Made by a program: the position numbers and the translations under genes | Notes under the pieces: model-generated | Databases searched by the model: none | What the model saw: only the letters and a program-made list of their open reading frames with translations | What the model was told of the DNA's origin: nothing | Assembly: GCA_024134725.1 (NCBI GenBank) | Contig: CP099863.1 | Location: forward strand, 2,849,258-2,913,257 | Length of the DNA: 64,000 nucleotides | Reading direction: 5' to 3' | Origin: Bacillus sp. 1780r2a1 | GTDB taxonomy: Bacteria > Bacillota > Bacilli > Bacillales > Bacillaceae_H | Part shown: one piece after another, positions 33,209 to 42,022 of the stretch | How the letters are laid out: each line of letters begins with the position of its first letter | Position numbering within the stretch: the first letter of the stretch is position 1

Positions 33209-34657
33209 CTATATTGAAGATTCTAAGCCAATTCGCCCCATTGCTTTTTGGGTAGCGCTGTTCATCCCTTGTAATACTACCTTTTTATTATTACTTTCAT
33301 ATTTCCCTACCACTTTTGCCACGGCTAACATCGCAGATTGGTCCCAGACGTAAGAGTTTGAAAAATCGATTACGATTGTCATTTGCTCACCTTCGTAGTG
33401 AAATGCATTTACAAAAATTGTTGTTGTTGCAAAGAAAAGAGGACCGTTAACATAATAAACTATTCGATCAGACTCTTCTTCTTTTACTATGGTCAATCTC
33501 GCCATTTTCCACCCCAACACGACTGTACTAATGACAATACCAACCATAACTCCTAACGCTAAATTATGTGTAAGTAGTACTACAACAACCGTTGCAATCA
33601 TAACAACAGAGTCCGATATAGGATACTTATGAATGTCTTTAACAGACTGCCAATCAAACGTCCCTACCGCTACCATAAACATGACGCCAACAAGCGCGGC
33701 CATTGGAATCTGCTTTACAACATCACCTAACACCATAATTAAAAATAATAAAAACACGCCTGCTATAAGTGTTGAAAGTCTTCCGCGCCCACCGGACTTT
33801 ACGTTGATTACCGATTGTCCAATCATAGCACACCCTGCCATTCCACCGAATAGGCCTGTCACAATGTTGGCAAGTCCTTGTCCACGTGCTTCTTTATTTT
33901 TATTAGAATCCGTATCCGTCATATCATCTAAAACTGTGGCAGTTAGTAATGATTCTAACAAACCAACAATCGCTAACGGCAGTGAATAGGGTAAGATAAT
34001 TAATAATGTTTGTAATGATAATTCTACTGCTGGAAAATGAAGAAATGGTAGTGTACGCGTAATCTCGCCCATATCTCCTACCGTTTTCAAACCAAACCCT
34101 CCACCAAAAATGGCTACGGCCGTCATAAATACAATTGCTACTAACGGTGCTGGAATTAGTTTGGTTACAAGAGGGAATACATACACAATTAATAATGTTC
34201 CTGCTACCATCGCGTACATAGCCCAGTTCGCACCTTTAAAATGCTGAAGCTGGGCGGTGAAAATTAAGATTCCTAACGCATTAACAAAACCAAACATAAC
34301 CGTTTGTGGTAAAAATGATAAAAATCTTCCAACTTTCAAGATACCTAAAACAAGCTGAATAATTCCAGTTAGAATTGTCGCTGCAAACAAATACTCAACC
34401 CCATGATTTTTCACTAAATCAATCATTAAAAGAGCCATTGCACCAGTTGCTGCAGAAATCATTGCCGGTCGCCCTCCGGTAAATGCAATGACAATTGCCA
34501 TACAAAAAGAAGCATATAGACCTACCATAGGATCTACTCCTGCAATAATTGAAAATGCAAGTGCTTCGGGAATTAATGCAAGAGCAACAGTCATTCCTGA
34601 GAGGATATCTCCTCGAACATTTGAAAACCACTGTTGCTTAATAGCTGCTACGTTCAC
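33209..34657 (-). CDS. SulP family anion transporter with STAS domain
   Basis: 482 residues. The start is GTG 34657, five bases after GAGGTG. The transport domain (about 1-390) has the SulP fold with VALALIPEALAFSIIAGV, the signature GLYASF, and GGMAGCAMIGQSVINVKSGG. A shortened STAS domain (about 400-482; VYYVNGPLFFATTTIFVNAF, VVIDFSNSYVWDQSAMLAV) follows. Bacterial SulP proteins import sulfate, bicarbonate or C4-dicarboxylates. With no sulfur or carbonate genes nearby, the substrate is open. Single gene. Confidence 0.92.
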   Translation of the reverse strand: MNVAAIKQQWFSNVRGDILSGMTVALALIPEALAFSIIAGVDPMVGLYASFCMAIVIAFTGGRPAMISAATGAMALLMIDLVKNHGVEYLFAATILTGIIQLVLGILKVGRFLSFLPQTVMFGFVNALGILIFTAQLQHFKGANWAMYAMVAGTLLIVYVFPLVTKLIPAPLVAIVFMTAVAIFGGGFGLKTVGDMGEITRTLPFLHFPAVELSLQTLLIILPYSLPLAIVGLLESLLTATVLDDMTDTDSNKNKEARGQGLANIVTGLFGGMAGCAMIGQSVINVKSGGRGRLSTLIAGVFLLFLIMVLGDVVKQIPMAALVGVMFMVAVGTFDWQSVKDIHKYPISDSVVMIATVVVVLLTHNLALGVMVGIVISTVVLGWKMARLTIVKEEESDRIVYYVNGPLFFATTTIFVNAFHYEGEQMTIVIDFSNSYVWDQSAMLAVAKVVGKYESNNKKVVLQGMNSATQKAMGRIGLESSI

Positions 34658-34796
34658 TAAATCACCTCATAGTATATAGTAAATTGATTTTCGACTCTCA
34701 CGAAAACCAAAGCCGGTTTGAACGTAGGTTATCGTACCATACCTTCTTTGAATTGAAAATATATTTTCACCATCATGTTGAACAATCTATCCCACT

Positions 34797-34829
34797 AAAA
34801 AAGAGCGCAACCTGCACGCTCTTTTTTTA
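34797..34829 (-). terminator. terminator
   Basis: AAAAAAGAGCG-CAACCTGCA-CGCTCTTTTTTT, downstream of the small leftward membrane-protein gene. Confidence 0.85.
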
Positions 34830-34844
34830 GTGAAGTCCTTCTCA

Positions 34845-35018
34845 TTAACGTCGAGGTGGAACTTCCGTATAATTTAATGAATAGCTGACTGGAATTAAGC
34901 CAAATAAATGTTGAAATCGAGGCGGGTTTTTCACCTCTAAGGTCAACATTGCAAGTAAAAATAATTTACTTAACATAAGAAATGCTACCATTAAAAATAG
35001 CTTCTTTTTTTGTTTCAA
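34845..35018 (-). CDS. small membrane protein, unknown function
   Basis: 57 residues if translation starts at TTG 35018: MKQKKKLFLMVAFLMLSKLF, one strong membrane helix, then KNPPRFQHLFGLIPVSYSLN and a polar tail. The frame stays open upstream but gives no sensible start. A strong GAGGAG site is five bases before an ATG that reads only Met-Val-Arg-stop, and that stop overlaps the TTG (TTGA), so coupled re-initiation is possible. A terminator follows 15 bases after the stop. No family is recognised. Confidence 0.5.
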   Translation of the reverse strand: MKQKKKLFLMVAFLMLSKLFLLAMLTLEVKNPPRFQHLFGLIPVSYSLNYTEVPPRR

Positions 35019-35098
35019 CGAACCATCGCTTCTCCTCTTTTTAACATAAAAATAAGAACAAACGATTATGGTTACATCTTTTATTTCTAAATTAAACA

Positions 35099-35136
35099 AT
35101 AAAAGACCTTCACCACTAATCGGTAAAGGTCTTGCT
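35099..35136 (-). terminator. deoD terminator
   Basis: AAGACCTTTACC and GGTGAAGGTCTTTT pair on the leftward strand with one G-U. Confidence 0.75.
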
Positions 35137-35155
35137 AGACATTGTTTCAATATGC

Positions 35156-35200
35156 CAATAAAGCCGGTAGATTTTTCTACGAGATGTCGACTTTATTTCA
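35156..35200 (-). promoter_or_regulatory. imperfect hairpin in the deoD 3' region
   Basis: AATAAAGTCG (35198-35189) pairs with CGGCTTTATT (35165-35156) and encloses a GTAGA-AAAA-TCTAC hairpin on the leftward strand. No T run. It lies between the deoD stop and its terminator and may stabilise the mRNA end. Confidence 0.35.
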
Positions 35201-35285
35201 GGAAAGAACCTGACGCTACTCCCCTTTAAGGAATCTTATTTATAAAGATATTATAAGGAAGTTCTGAACGAAATTCAACTATTTA

Positions 35286-35990
35286 TTACTCATTGATTGC
35301 TGCTTCTAGAGCAACAATAATCATATCATTAAATGTCGTTTGACGCTCTTCAGCTGTTGTTTCTTCACCTGTAAAGATGTGATCACTTACTGTTAAAACA
35401 GACAGCGCATTACGCCCATATTTAGCCGCTAATGTATAAAGTGCTGTTGTTTCCATCTCAACTGCCAGTACTCCGTGTGCAGCTAGCTTTTCTAACTGCC
35501 CATCTTCATTATAAAATTGATCAGAAGTGAAGACGTTCCCCACTTTTAAATGCAATCCTTTTTCAACCCCAGCGTCATATGCGCGCTTTAATAAATCAAA
35601 ATTTGCCGTTGGCGCATAGTCAATAGGTCCAAATTTCACGCGATTCATTTGTGAATCACTTGATGAAGACATAGCTAAAATAACGTCACGAACTTTTACA
35701 TCTTTTTGAATTGCTCCACAAGTTCCGACACGAATTAAGTTTTGAACACCATATTCACTCATTAACTCATTTACATAAATAGCAATAGATGGAACACCCA
35801 TTCCTGTTCCTTGTACGGACACACGTTTTCCTTTATATGTTCCTGTAAAACCTAACATGCCACGAACTTCATTATAGCAAGTTACATCTTCTAGAAATGT
35901 TTCCGCAATGTATTTCGCACGAAGCGGATCTCCAGGGAGTAAGATCGTTTCTGCAATTTCACCTTTTTTTGCCCCAATATGTACACTCAT
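35286..35990 (-). CDS. deoD: purine-nucleoside phosphorylase
   Basis: 234 residues, the length of hexameric DeoD. Motifs: [18 protein letters not shown] (phosphate site with Arg24-type residue), [41 protein letters not shown] (ribose contact Met-Glu) and [14 protein letters not shown] with the catalytic Asp. It splits purine (deoxy)ribonucleosides with phosphate in the salvage pathway. AGGAGG lies eight bases before the ATG. Monocistronic, as in B. subtilis. Confidence 0.96.
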   Translation of the reverse strand: MSVHIGAKKGEIAETILLPGDPLRAKYIAETFLEDVTCYNEVRGMLGFTGTYKGKRVSVQGTGMGVPSIAIYVNELMSEYGVQNLIRVGTCGAIQKDVKVRDVILAMSSSSDSQMNRVKFGPIDYAPTANFDLLKRAYDAGVEKGLHLKVGNVFTSDQFYNEDGQLEKLAAHGVLAVEMETTALYTLAAKYGRNALSVLTVSDHIFTGEETTAEERQTTFNDMIIVALEAAINE

Positions 35991-36188
35991 CTTTGTACCT
36001 CCTATTGTGTAAAAATGTTACCTTTTCACTATAACATAATTTGTCGAATTCACTACTGATTTCTTTCTCTGCCTTTCATTATTCCAACATTTTTGCAGAA
36101 CTATGTACTGAAAAAAATGGCTTAATGAAAAACGCTTTTCGAGGAAAAATACTGAAGAACACTACTTTTGAATAAATGAGGTGATCAT

Positions 36189-36341
36189 ATGGGCAAAAAA
36201 CATCGTAATCGCATTAATTCACCAAAGAAAAACAATCACATTCCTCAAGAAGCTATTATTGCGGAGCAAGAGGCACATGGGGATGAATACACGGCAAACA
36301 AACGCAAAAATGGTCCCGGACACCATACGCGAGACTATTAA
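36189..36341 (+). CDS. 50-residue hydrophilic small protein, unknown
   Basis: The frame starts at ATG 36189, five bases after GAGGTG. The product is hydrophilic, rich in Lys, His and Asn (MGKKHRNRINSPKKNNH start; KRKNGPGHHTRDY end), and lacks a membrane segment. The size and composition recall minor small acid-soluble spore or cytosolic peptides of Bacillus, but no specific family is recognised. It diverges from deoD and converges with the yodL-like gene. Confidence 0.6.
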   Translation: MGKKHRNRINSPKKNNHIPQEAIIAEQEAHGDEYTANKRKNGPGHHTRDY

Positions 36342-36381
36342 TTTTTTCAGCAAAAAAGGCGGCCTTATGGGTCGCTTTGCT

Positions 36382-36702
36382 TTACCGAACGTGAAGTCGA
36401 TTTACTCTTTGCCATCCATCCGTCCAAAGCTTATAGTAATACTTTCCTCGGGTGCCTTCATCAATTAATAAGATATCTCCTGTACTAATAAAGCGGGCAT
36501 TGCATTCTTTTGGGAGATTGTCAGCAATGTTGAACTGTTGAAAGACTTTAACCGCTGCATCTTGATGGTCCAGAGCTTTGACCGTCAAACGATGAACTGG
36601 TTTATATCCTCTTTTTTCTCCTTTTTCTTCTGTCTGCATAATTGTAACGTCGTATTCTGTAATGATATTTAACTGCTTTTTTAAATTTGTCCACACATTC
36701 AC
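36382..36702 (-). CDS. yodL: YodL-like protein
   Basis: 106 residues from GTG 36702, eight bases after GGAGG; the TTG at 36717 lies before that site. The C-terminal ARFISTGDILLIDEGTRGKYYYKL matches the pattern of YodL-like proteins. In B. subtilis YodL is a sporulation-time protein that interferes with MreB-dependent elongation when overproduced. Assignment is helped by synteny: yodM, yozD, yodN and yozE counterparts follow in the same orientation. A weak hairpin with a T6 run (36376-36355) may end transcription. Confidence 0.68.
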   Translation of the reverse strand: MNVWTNLKKQLNIITEYDVTIMQTEEKGEKRGYKPVHRLTVKALDHQDAAVKVFQQFNIADNLPKECNARFISTGDILLIDEGTRGKYYYKLWTDGWQRVNRLHVR

Positions 36703-36868
36703 ATGTCTTCCCTCCAAACCTCAATATTCTATCCTGTACCCTATGTATAAATTAATACCATGTCATTTATATTAGCGATAGATAGATTAAAATCCTTCAT
36801 TTCAAATACATGTTTTTATTTGTACTTTCTTTTATAATTAAACGACCTCAGCATAAAGTTCTCCAAAA

Positions 36869-36897
36869 AAGCATGGCGGACGCCATGCTTTTACTAG
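36869..36897 (-). terminator. terminator of the PAP2 gene
   Basis: AAAGCATGGC-GTCC-GCCATGCTTT followed by a T run on the leftward strand. Confidence 0.8.
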
Positions 36898-36980
36898 TGT
36901 ATCATCTCAATAAAGTTAGTAGATAAAGGTTGGGCCCTAAATTAACAAAATGAAATATTTGTTAAAAACCTGTAATGGTA

Positions 36981-37628
36981 TTATGTGGGGAACTGGTACC
37001 GTTTTAAAGATGAATACATAAGTTTATTATATAGCTGATACATACTAAGTGCCCAAGAGATGCCCAAAGCATAGCCAGCCAAAATATCTGTTAAATAATG
37101 AACCCCTAAATACATGCGGCTGAACCCAACTAAAAGGATTAGAAGGATAAGGCATAAAGAAGCGATTATTCTCACACTTTGCGTTCTTGTATATATGAAC
37201 ACAAGGCATAGAAGGCCAACGAAAAAAGCACTGGAATTCATAGCATGACCGCTTGGAAAGCTATAGTGTGATGCATCAACTAGCTGACTCCACTCTGGTC
37301 GGGGACGTTCAAATATTTCTTTTAACAGCCAATTTAACCCTCTAATCCCCCAAAAAACAAGGGTAATAAATAAGGCTGCCACTCCTTGACGCTTATACAT
37401 TAACAGCATGACCAGAACAAGCCAGGTCGGCGCAGTAATATGCCATGATCCTAACGTTGTAATAAAAATAAAAAATGACGTTAGCCAGCTTGTCCTCCAC
37501 TCAAAGATGGTATGTAATACATTATAATCCAGCTCTTTTACAACAGGTGTTTTATACGTCAGCATTAGAATTAAAAATAAAGCAAGTGCAATGCAGACTG
37601 TAACAATATATTGTCTTCGCGTTAACAT
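36981..37628 (-). CDS. yodM: PAP2 family membrane phosphatase (YodM-like)
   Basis: 215 residues with six membrane helices. The three phosphatase motifs are complete: KEIFERPRPEW (KX6RP), PSGHAMNSSAF (PSGH with catalytic His), and SRMYLGVHYLTDILAGY (SRX5HX3D). Such enzymes remove phosphate from lipid phosphates, for example undecaprenyl diphosphate or phosphatidylglycerol phosphate. B. subtilis YodM occupies the same position next to yodL. The exact lipid substrate is not known from sequence. The start follows GGAGGAGAGC. Confidence 0.85.
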   Translation of the reverse strand: MLTRRQYIVTVCIALALFLILMLTYKTPVVKELDYNVLHTIFEWRTSWLTSFFIFITTLGSWHITAPTWLVLVMLLMYKRQGVAALFITLVFWGIRGLNWLLKEIFERPRPEWSQLVDASHYSFPSGHAMNSSAFFVGLLCLVFIYTRTQSVRIIASLCLILLILLVGFSRMYLGVHYLTDILAGYALGISWALSMYQLYNKLMYSSLKRYQFPT

Positions 37629-37667
37629 GTTGTGCTCTCCTCCATTAAACGATAAGGAAAGAATGAA

Positions 37668-37699
37668 TAAGAAGCATGCAAATACATGCTCCTTATGTA
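37668..37699 (-). terminator. terminator of the 45-residue protein gene
   Basis: AAGGAGCATG-TATTT-GCATGCTTCTT, then ATTC, at the end of the small leftward gene. Confidence 0.55.
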
Positions 37700-37703
37700 G
37701 TCG

Positions 37704-37841
37704 TTAGTCTTTTTTAGGCTGCTTATAGTGTTCAGGCTTTGGTGCTTGATTCATAACAAATTCATTCGAGAATTCCGGCTGTTGACGTGACGACTTTTTC
37801 ATTCCTTTTTGATGTGTTTGATTACTTGTTTTATGAGACAT
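37704..37841 (-). CDS. 45-residue basic small protein, unknown
   Basis: The frame starts at ATG 37841, seven bases after GGGAGGG. It is very hydrophilic, rich in Lys, Ser, Gln and His (MSHKTSNQTHQKGMKKSSRQ start; YKQPKKD end), and unstructured in appearance. It lies 60 bases after spo0M on the same strand and may be cotranscribed with it. Composition resembles minor spore proteins; no family is recognised. Confidence 0.58.
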   Translation of the reverse strand: MSHKTSNQTHQKGMKKSSRQQPEFSNEFVMNQAPKPEHYKQPKKD

Positions 37842-37901
37842 GGTTTTCCCTCCCTTCCTCACACGTTTAATATGTGAAGAAGAAAGACAGACTATCCTAA
37901 C

Positions 37902-38675
37902 TTATACGCTATATCTTGAAATAACTCGCTCTAGAGTCGCAGATAGCTGAGGAATCTCACTTTCAGATACTGTAATCCGTACAAGAGATTCATCAGCGTC
38001 CAATACCTCAAATAAAAAGCCGCCAAATCCTCGAGCTTTACGGTCAATTTCTAGCAATAGCTCATATTGGCTGTTTCCTACTGATTGGACAATTACCTCT
38101 ACTTCGTCTAACTTTCCATAATAAGGGCCGTTGGCTGGAACAAATTCAAATTCTTGTACAAAAGGAAGTCTCTTTCGCATTCTTCTTGGTGCTTCTTCGC
38201 ACTCCACTTGTCGAAGTCGAAATCCAAGGTCTTCCATTGATTTCATAACGCTTGTGACCATCAAATTGGGAAGAACTTTCACATAATCAATATCTGATGG
38301 GTCTACTGCATCTTTAATATCTAAACCTGTTGCTACCCATACTCGTGTTTTCCCAAGCGTAACAGGTGTATCATCAGGTAGTTGGAAAGTAAAAGGAATT
38401 TCTTTTTTTTCAGCTGGCTGAATAGTAAATGGCTCATTAACCTTGAATACATTAAGCTGTATATCCTGCTTGACCTTTTTATCATCTACTTCTTTTACGT
38501 ATGATGTAAAAAGACGTAAATAAATTCGATCAATCCTCTGCTCAACATTTCCTCCATATACTTCTACAATTCCTTCAATTGTTTCACCTGCACGAAATTC
38601 ATCGTTTACTAGCTTTGCATCTACTCTAGCAGCACCAATACCAATTCGAGCTAATATCTTATTAAATAAAGCCAT
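37902..38675 (-). CDS. spo0M: sporulation-control protein Spo0M
   Basis: 257 residues, the same length as B. subtilis Spo0M, with which several blocks agree closely: the N-terminus FNKILARIGIGAARVD, PFTFQLPDDTPVTLGKT, GLDIKDAVDPSDIDY, EELGFRLR-like MEDLGFRLRQVECEEAPRR and LPFVQEFEFVP. The protein has an arrestin-like N-terminal domain and a C-terminal domain. It affects sporulation timing and cytoskeleton interactions in B. subtilis. It is the third gene of a cluster with a Ser/Thr kinase (30-base gap) and a basic Ser-rich protein, an arrangement not found at the B. subtilis spo0M locus as I know it. Confidence 0.93.
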   Translation of the reverse strand: MALFNKILARIGIGAARVDAKLVNDEFRAGETIEGIVEVYGGNVEQRIDRIYLRLFTSYVKEVDDKKVKQDIQLNVFKVNEPFTIQPAEKKEIPFTFQLPDDTPVTLGKTRVWVATGLDIKDAVDPSDIDYVKVLPNLMVTSVMKSMEDLGFRLRQVECEEAPRRMRKRLPFVQEFEFVPANGPYYGKLDEVEVIVQSVGNSQYELLLEIDRKARGFGGFLFEVLDADESLVRITVSESEIPQLSATLERVISRYSV

Positions 38676-38705
38676 TCATTCCATCCTCCCCATTTTTACG
38701 CTATA

Positions 38706-39524
38706 TTACCAGTTTAAAGACTTCATATTTTTATCAACAAGAAACTGCAAATCCCCTTTGAGTTGCATTATATCTTTATAAAAGTCATCGGTTTGTAACA
38801 TTTTGCGAATGATTGCTGTGAGCTCTGATGATAACAGAAGCTCTTCTTCCCAACTCTTCTCTTTTCTTGAAGTGGGCTTATAGTCTGAGTACAGCAAAAA
38901 CAGTGCGAAGTGCCCTAAAGCGTATACATCACTTTGAACAGTTGTTCTTCTCATATACTGCTGTTCTGTTACTAAACCTTCTACTCGTTCATCATCTCCA
39001 ATAAAACGTGCTAAACCAAAATCGATGATGTAAATAACATCACCAACCTTAAGAATGTTTGGAATTCGCAAGTCACGGTGAACAATTCCTTCATGATGAA
39101 GAAATTGAATCACTTCTATGACTTGTAGCAATATTTGAACTACATCTTTTTCTTTGTATTTATGATGATGTTCAAATATTAAATCTTCAAACGTCTTCCC
39201 GTTAATATAGTCCATTATAATAAAAAATCCAGCGCTACTTTCCTCTACGTCCAGTAGCCGAGGAACTTGTGGATGATCTATTCTTGCTAATATCTTTTTT
39301 TCATACTCAAAAGCGCGCCTGCCTTGCTCAAGCTTTTGTTTTGTTTTACGTAGCTGCTTCACTACTACTTGTGTTTCAAATTTTTGATCTTTAGCTAGGT
39401 ATGTAATACCGTAGCTTCCCATTCCTAAAACACGGTCAATTTTATAACGATTCTTAATTAGTGTTCCTGGTCTTAAAGGGCGATCTATTAGAAATCGTTG
39501 AATCGATTTTAAAAAGTGTTTCAT
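38706..39524 (-). CDS. Ser/Thr protein kinase, small cytoplasmic type
   Basis: 272 residues forming one Hanks-type kinase domain. The Gly loop is GMGSYGITYLA, the ATP Lys is in QVVVKQL, the catalytic loop is HRDLRIPNIL, and the Mg2+ motif is DFGLAR. All key residues are present, so it should be active. There is no membrane helix or PASTA domain, so it is not PrkC; it resembles the small YrzF/YbdM-type kinases of Bacillus. It sits eight bases after a gene for a Ser/His/Arg-rich protein, a natural candidate substrate, and upstream of spo0M. Confidence 0.9.
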   Translation of the reverse strand: MKHFLKSIQRFLIDRPLRPGTLIKNRYKIDRVLGMGSYGITYLAKDQKFETQVVVKQLRKTKQKLEQGRRAFEYEKKILARIDHPQVPRLLDVEESSAGFFIIMDYINGKTFEDLIFEHHHKYKEKDVVQILLQVIEVIQFLHHEGIVHRDLRIPNILKVGDVIYIIDFGLARFIGDDERVEGLVTEQQYMRRTTVQSDVYALGHFALFLLYSDYKPTSRKEKSWEEELLLSSELTAIIRKMLQTDDFYKDIMQLKGDLQFLVDKNMKSLNW

Positions 39525-39532
39525 TTGTTCAA

Positions 39533-39739
39533 TCAGCTAGAAGAAAAGCTGGAGAAAAAGCTTTTTTTCTTACGCTTATAATGATGATGTCCATACTTTG
39601 AGTGACTTCGACTGTCATAGTGACGTCCTTTTTTGTAGTCGCTGCTACTATAATGTCGAGGACGACGATGATAATCACTGCTGCTATAGCGATGGTGTTT
39701 TTTCGAACCTAATATTGAATTCAATAGTTTTTTTATCAT
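39533..39739 (-). CDS. basic Ser/His/Tyr/Arg-rich low-complexity protein
   Basis: 68 residues from ATG 39739, eight bases after GAGGGA. A short amphipathic start (MIKKLLNSILGSKKH) is followed by repeats: HRYSSSDYHRRPRH, then HYSSSDYKKGRHYDSRS. It ends SFFSSFSSS. It has a very high pI and no hydrophobic core. It resembles CotG-type or other basic coat proteins, which in B. subtilis are phosphorylated on Ser by the kinase CotH encoded beside them. Here a Hanks-type kinase gene follows after eight bases. Function is inferred only. Confidence 0.72.
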   Translation of the reverse strand: MIKKLLNSILGSKKHHRYSSSDYHRRPRHYSSSDYKKGRHYDSRSHSKYGHHHYKRKKKSFFSSFSSS

Positions 39740-39851
39740 AATAATTCCCTCTTTTCTTAACACTTATTACACTTTCTACGTACTAATAATATAAAGGTTT
39801 CAAAAACTTTATTCCCGGTTTAGTTGCTTTAAAACGAAAAGGAGAACTTTT

Positions 39852-40880
39852 ATGATTTATTCACTTCCATTCAAGGTTAACAAGACCATGACAATTGAAA
39901 CAACGAACAACTTGGCACACTTAAGCCAGCGCTCTTTAGCTATTCTATCTTCCTTTTCTAACAGTATTGAATTAAATGAAAAAGAGTCTAAGATTGTTCA
40001 AAGAATTAAAACAAAAGTTGGCTTACACAATAAAAACAACATTACGCGAACTCATGCTTATCTTAAATTTTATAAGAGTTATCCGGAAATAAAATGGGCG
40101 TTTTTAGCTCACCTCGTTTCTAGAAATGGCGGCTACTATATGACCGACTTGCAAACTACTTTCGCCAAAAAGCTTCTTTCTCCTGTCCAACAGCACGCTT
40201 TTTTTCTATTTTTAGAGCGTGCAAATGCTACAATCTTTCAAGATGCTTTTGCTCAACTGTTGTTATATGAAGAAAGTCAAAAAAATGAGCAAAACCTGTC
40301 TCACTTGCTTTCACCCTTAGGGGTATCCGCATTTATGCACCCCATTTGGACTGAGTTTATCAACGACCCTACTGAAAAAGAACATTTGCTATCCATGGCT
40401 TTAATTGTGAATGAGCAACACTATATTGAAAATAAGCTCATTCACGATAAAAAAACAAAAGAAGACGTACTGGACACATGGCAGTTTTATGCACAAAGCT
40501 TACTTGGTATGACCCAAGTATTAATTCCCTATGAATGTGATAAAGAATTAGCTTTAATTGGAGTGAACATTTCACAATTTTCTTCCCTTAAAAACCGAAT
40601 TATTGCTGGAAAGCTACTTTATGCACTTCTGTTTTTTCATAATCATTTATATTCAGGTACTTATTCATTTGCGGATAGCGTAGAACATACAGGAGCGAGA
40701 CACGACTATTCATCAAGCCTACACCCAAAATTTAATCATTTTAAGGCTCCTTCATCCACTGTTCCCCTAGATATGTGTTGGGGAAACCGCGTTCACACGT
40801 TTTTAGATCAATCTGATTGGTTTGTAGGGACATCACCCTATCACTACTTAACAACACTAAATATCCCCTCTATAATATAA
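39852..40880 (+). CDS. DUF2515 family protein (YppC-like)
   Basis: 342 residues. The block NITRTHAYLKFYKSYPEIKW, then AHLVSRNGGYYMTDL, is diagnostic of DUF2515, known from B. subtilis YppC. The C-terminal half contains QFYAQSLLGMTQ and HTGARHDYSSSLHP. It is helical, without a signal peptide or membrane helices. Its function is unknown. AAAAGGAG lies seven bases before the ATG, divergent from the kinase cluster. Confidence 0.85.
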   Translation: MIYSLPFKVNKTMTIETTNNLAHLSQRSLAILSSFSNSIELNEKESKIVQRIKTKVGLHNKNNITRTHAYLKFYKSYPEIKWAFLAHLVSRNGGYYMTDLQTTFAKKLLSPVQQHAFFLFLERANATIFQDAFAQLLLYEESQKNEQNLSHLLSPLGVSAFMHPIWTEFINDPTEKEHLLSMALIVNEQHYIENKLIHDKKTKEDVLDTWQFYAQSLLGMTQVLIPYECDKELALIGVNISQFSSLKNRIIAGKLLYALLFFHNHLYSGTYSFADSVEHTGARHDYSSSLHPKFNHFKAPSSTVPLDMCWGNRVHTFLDQSDWFVGTSPYHYLTTLNIPSII

Positions 40881-40906
40881 AAACGACGAGTGGCCTCGTC
40901 GTTACA
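40880..40906 (+). terminator. hairpin terminator
   Basis: AACGACGAG-TGGC-CTCGTCGTT, nine-bp stem after the DUF2515 stop; the T run is short. Confidence 0.65.
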
Positions 40907-40940
40907 TAAAGTACGGCTATTAAATTACTATTATCTCTCT

Positions 40941-41108
40941 TTATTCATCTTGCTCATCGATAATACATTTATCAATCAAATAATCAAATGTAATATCAGC
41001 CAACTCTCCTAGCTCTTCCTCAGCTGGAGCGTACCCCCGCTTTATTAGTTCATTGTAAAAGAACTCAGCGATTTCCTCTGTATCAATAACTACTTCGATT
41101 TCTTTCAC
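40941..41108 (-). CDS. yozD: YozD-like protein
   Basis: 55 residues from GTG 41108, seven bases after GAGGAG; a GTG at 41123 lies before that site. The acidic helical peptide, KEIEVVIDTEEIAEFFYNEL, then DITFDYLIDKCIIDE, agrees with B. subtilis YozD as I recall it. The function is unknown. The position next to yodN, in the B. subtilis order, supports the assignment. The gap to yodN (41109-41332) contains a GCTATAC/GTATAGC hairpin and no gene. Confidence 0.8.
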   Translation of the reverse strand: MKEIEVVIDTEEIAEFFYNELIKRGYAPAEEELGELADITFDYLIDKCIIDEQDE

Positions 41109-41332
41109 AATATCACTCCTCACCCCGTCTCAGCGGGCAAGCGTAGCTTCATGAGCTCGCAAAATAGCAAAGCAAAGGACTAGCAAATATCTAATCTTAC
41201 TAGCTCAAACTTTACTTTATATACTTTTATGAGCAAAAGTACAAGAGTATGTCTAAAATTTTTAATGCTATACGTCTCTTTCTATGTATAGCTTACACTT
41301 TCTAACATACGCTTATAACAACTGACATGGCA

Positions 41333-42022
41333 TTACGCTTTATCTTGCTCTGATTTGGAGATCTTGTGTAAATGTTTCAGTACTAAGTTCATTACTTCTA
41401 CATACTCATCATCTTGAAACATCTCGTGTAAAGTCCTGTAATCGTTATAAACATCTAACAAACCATTTATGATTTCGTGCTTTTCTTTTGTTAATTTCAT
41501 CTCTTCTTTTCCATGTCCATTTTGTTTTTTCATCGTCGGTAGCAACTCCGTCTTTTTAATTTCTTTTCCTAAATACAACATATCGATATTTTGTACATAG
41601 TTTTCTGTTTCCTCATGAGGAGTCACGAGAATAAGCTCTTCTTCACTTGCTTCAAGCCATTCTCCGTCAGTAACACGGGATAATTCATATACAATATCTT
41701 CCCATGCATCTTCTTTATATCGCCATATTTCTGTACGAATGCCAATGATTTTAAACAATTCTTTTCCATAATTAAACACTTGAACAATGTCACCAAAGAA
41801 ATACTTATATTCTAACTCAACGCGTTCTTGTACTAAGATCTGTCCATCATAATCTTCTAGTAACTCAATTGTATCTTCTAAAAACAGACCTTCACTATGG
41901 TTAATCTCATATACAAAGAGTCCATCCATCACTTTTATATCTGTAATGGTGCCAACGGTCCCATATATCGTTACAACGATTGTATCCCCAATGCGGTATT
42001 TAGGCTTTTTCTTGCCTGCCAT
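41333..42022 (-). CDS. yodN: YodN-like protein
   Basis: 229 residues. The first half is beta-rich, with two SH3-like (Kyprides-Ouzounis-Woese-like) segments: YRIGDTIVVTIYGTVGTITDIK and YFFGDIVQVFNYGKELFKIIGI. The C-terminal third is helical (KEKHEIINGLLDVYNDYRTLHE). There is no membrane helix. The function is unknown. The name is by synteny with the B. subtilis yozD-yodN-yozE order and by size. The ribosome binding site GGGAGGTGCGAC precedes ATG 42022. Confidence 0.78.
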   Translation of the reverse strand: MAGKKKPKYRIGDTIVVTIYGTVGTITDIKVMDGLFVYEINHSEGLFLEDTIELLEDYDGQILVQERVELEYKYFFGDIVQVFNYGKELFKIIGIRTEIWRYKEDAWEDIVYELSRVTDGEWLEASEEELILVTPHEETENYVQNIDMLYLGKEIKKTELLPTMKKQNGHGKEEMKLTKEKHEIINGLLDVYNDYRTLHEMFQDDEYVEVMNLVLKHLHKISKSEQDKA

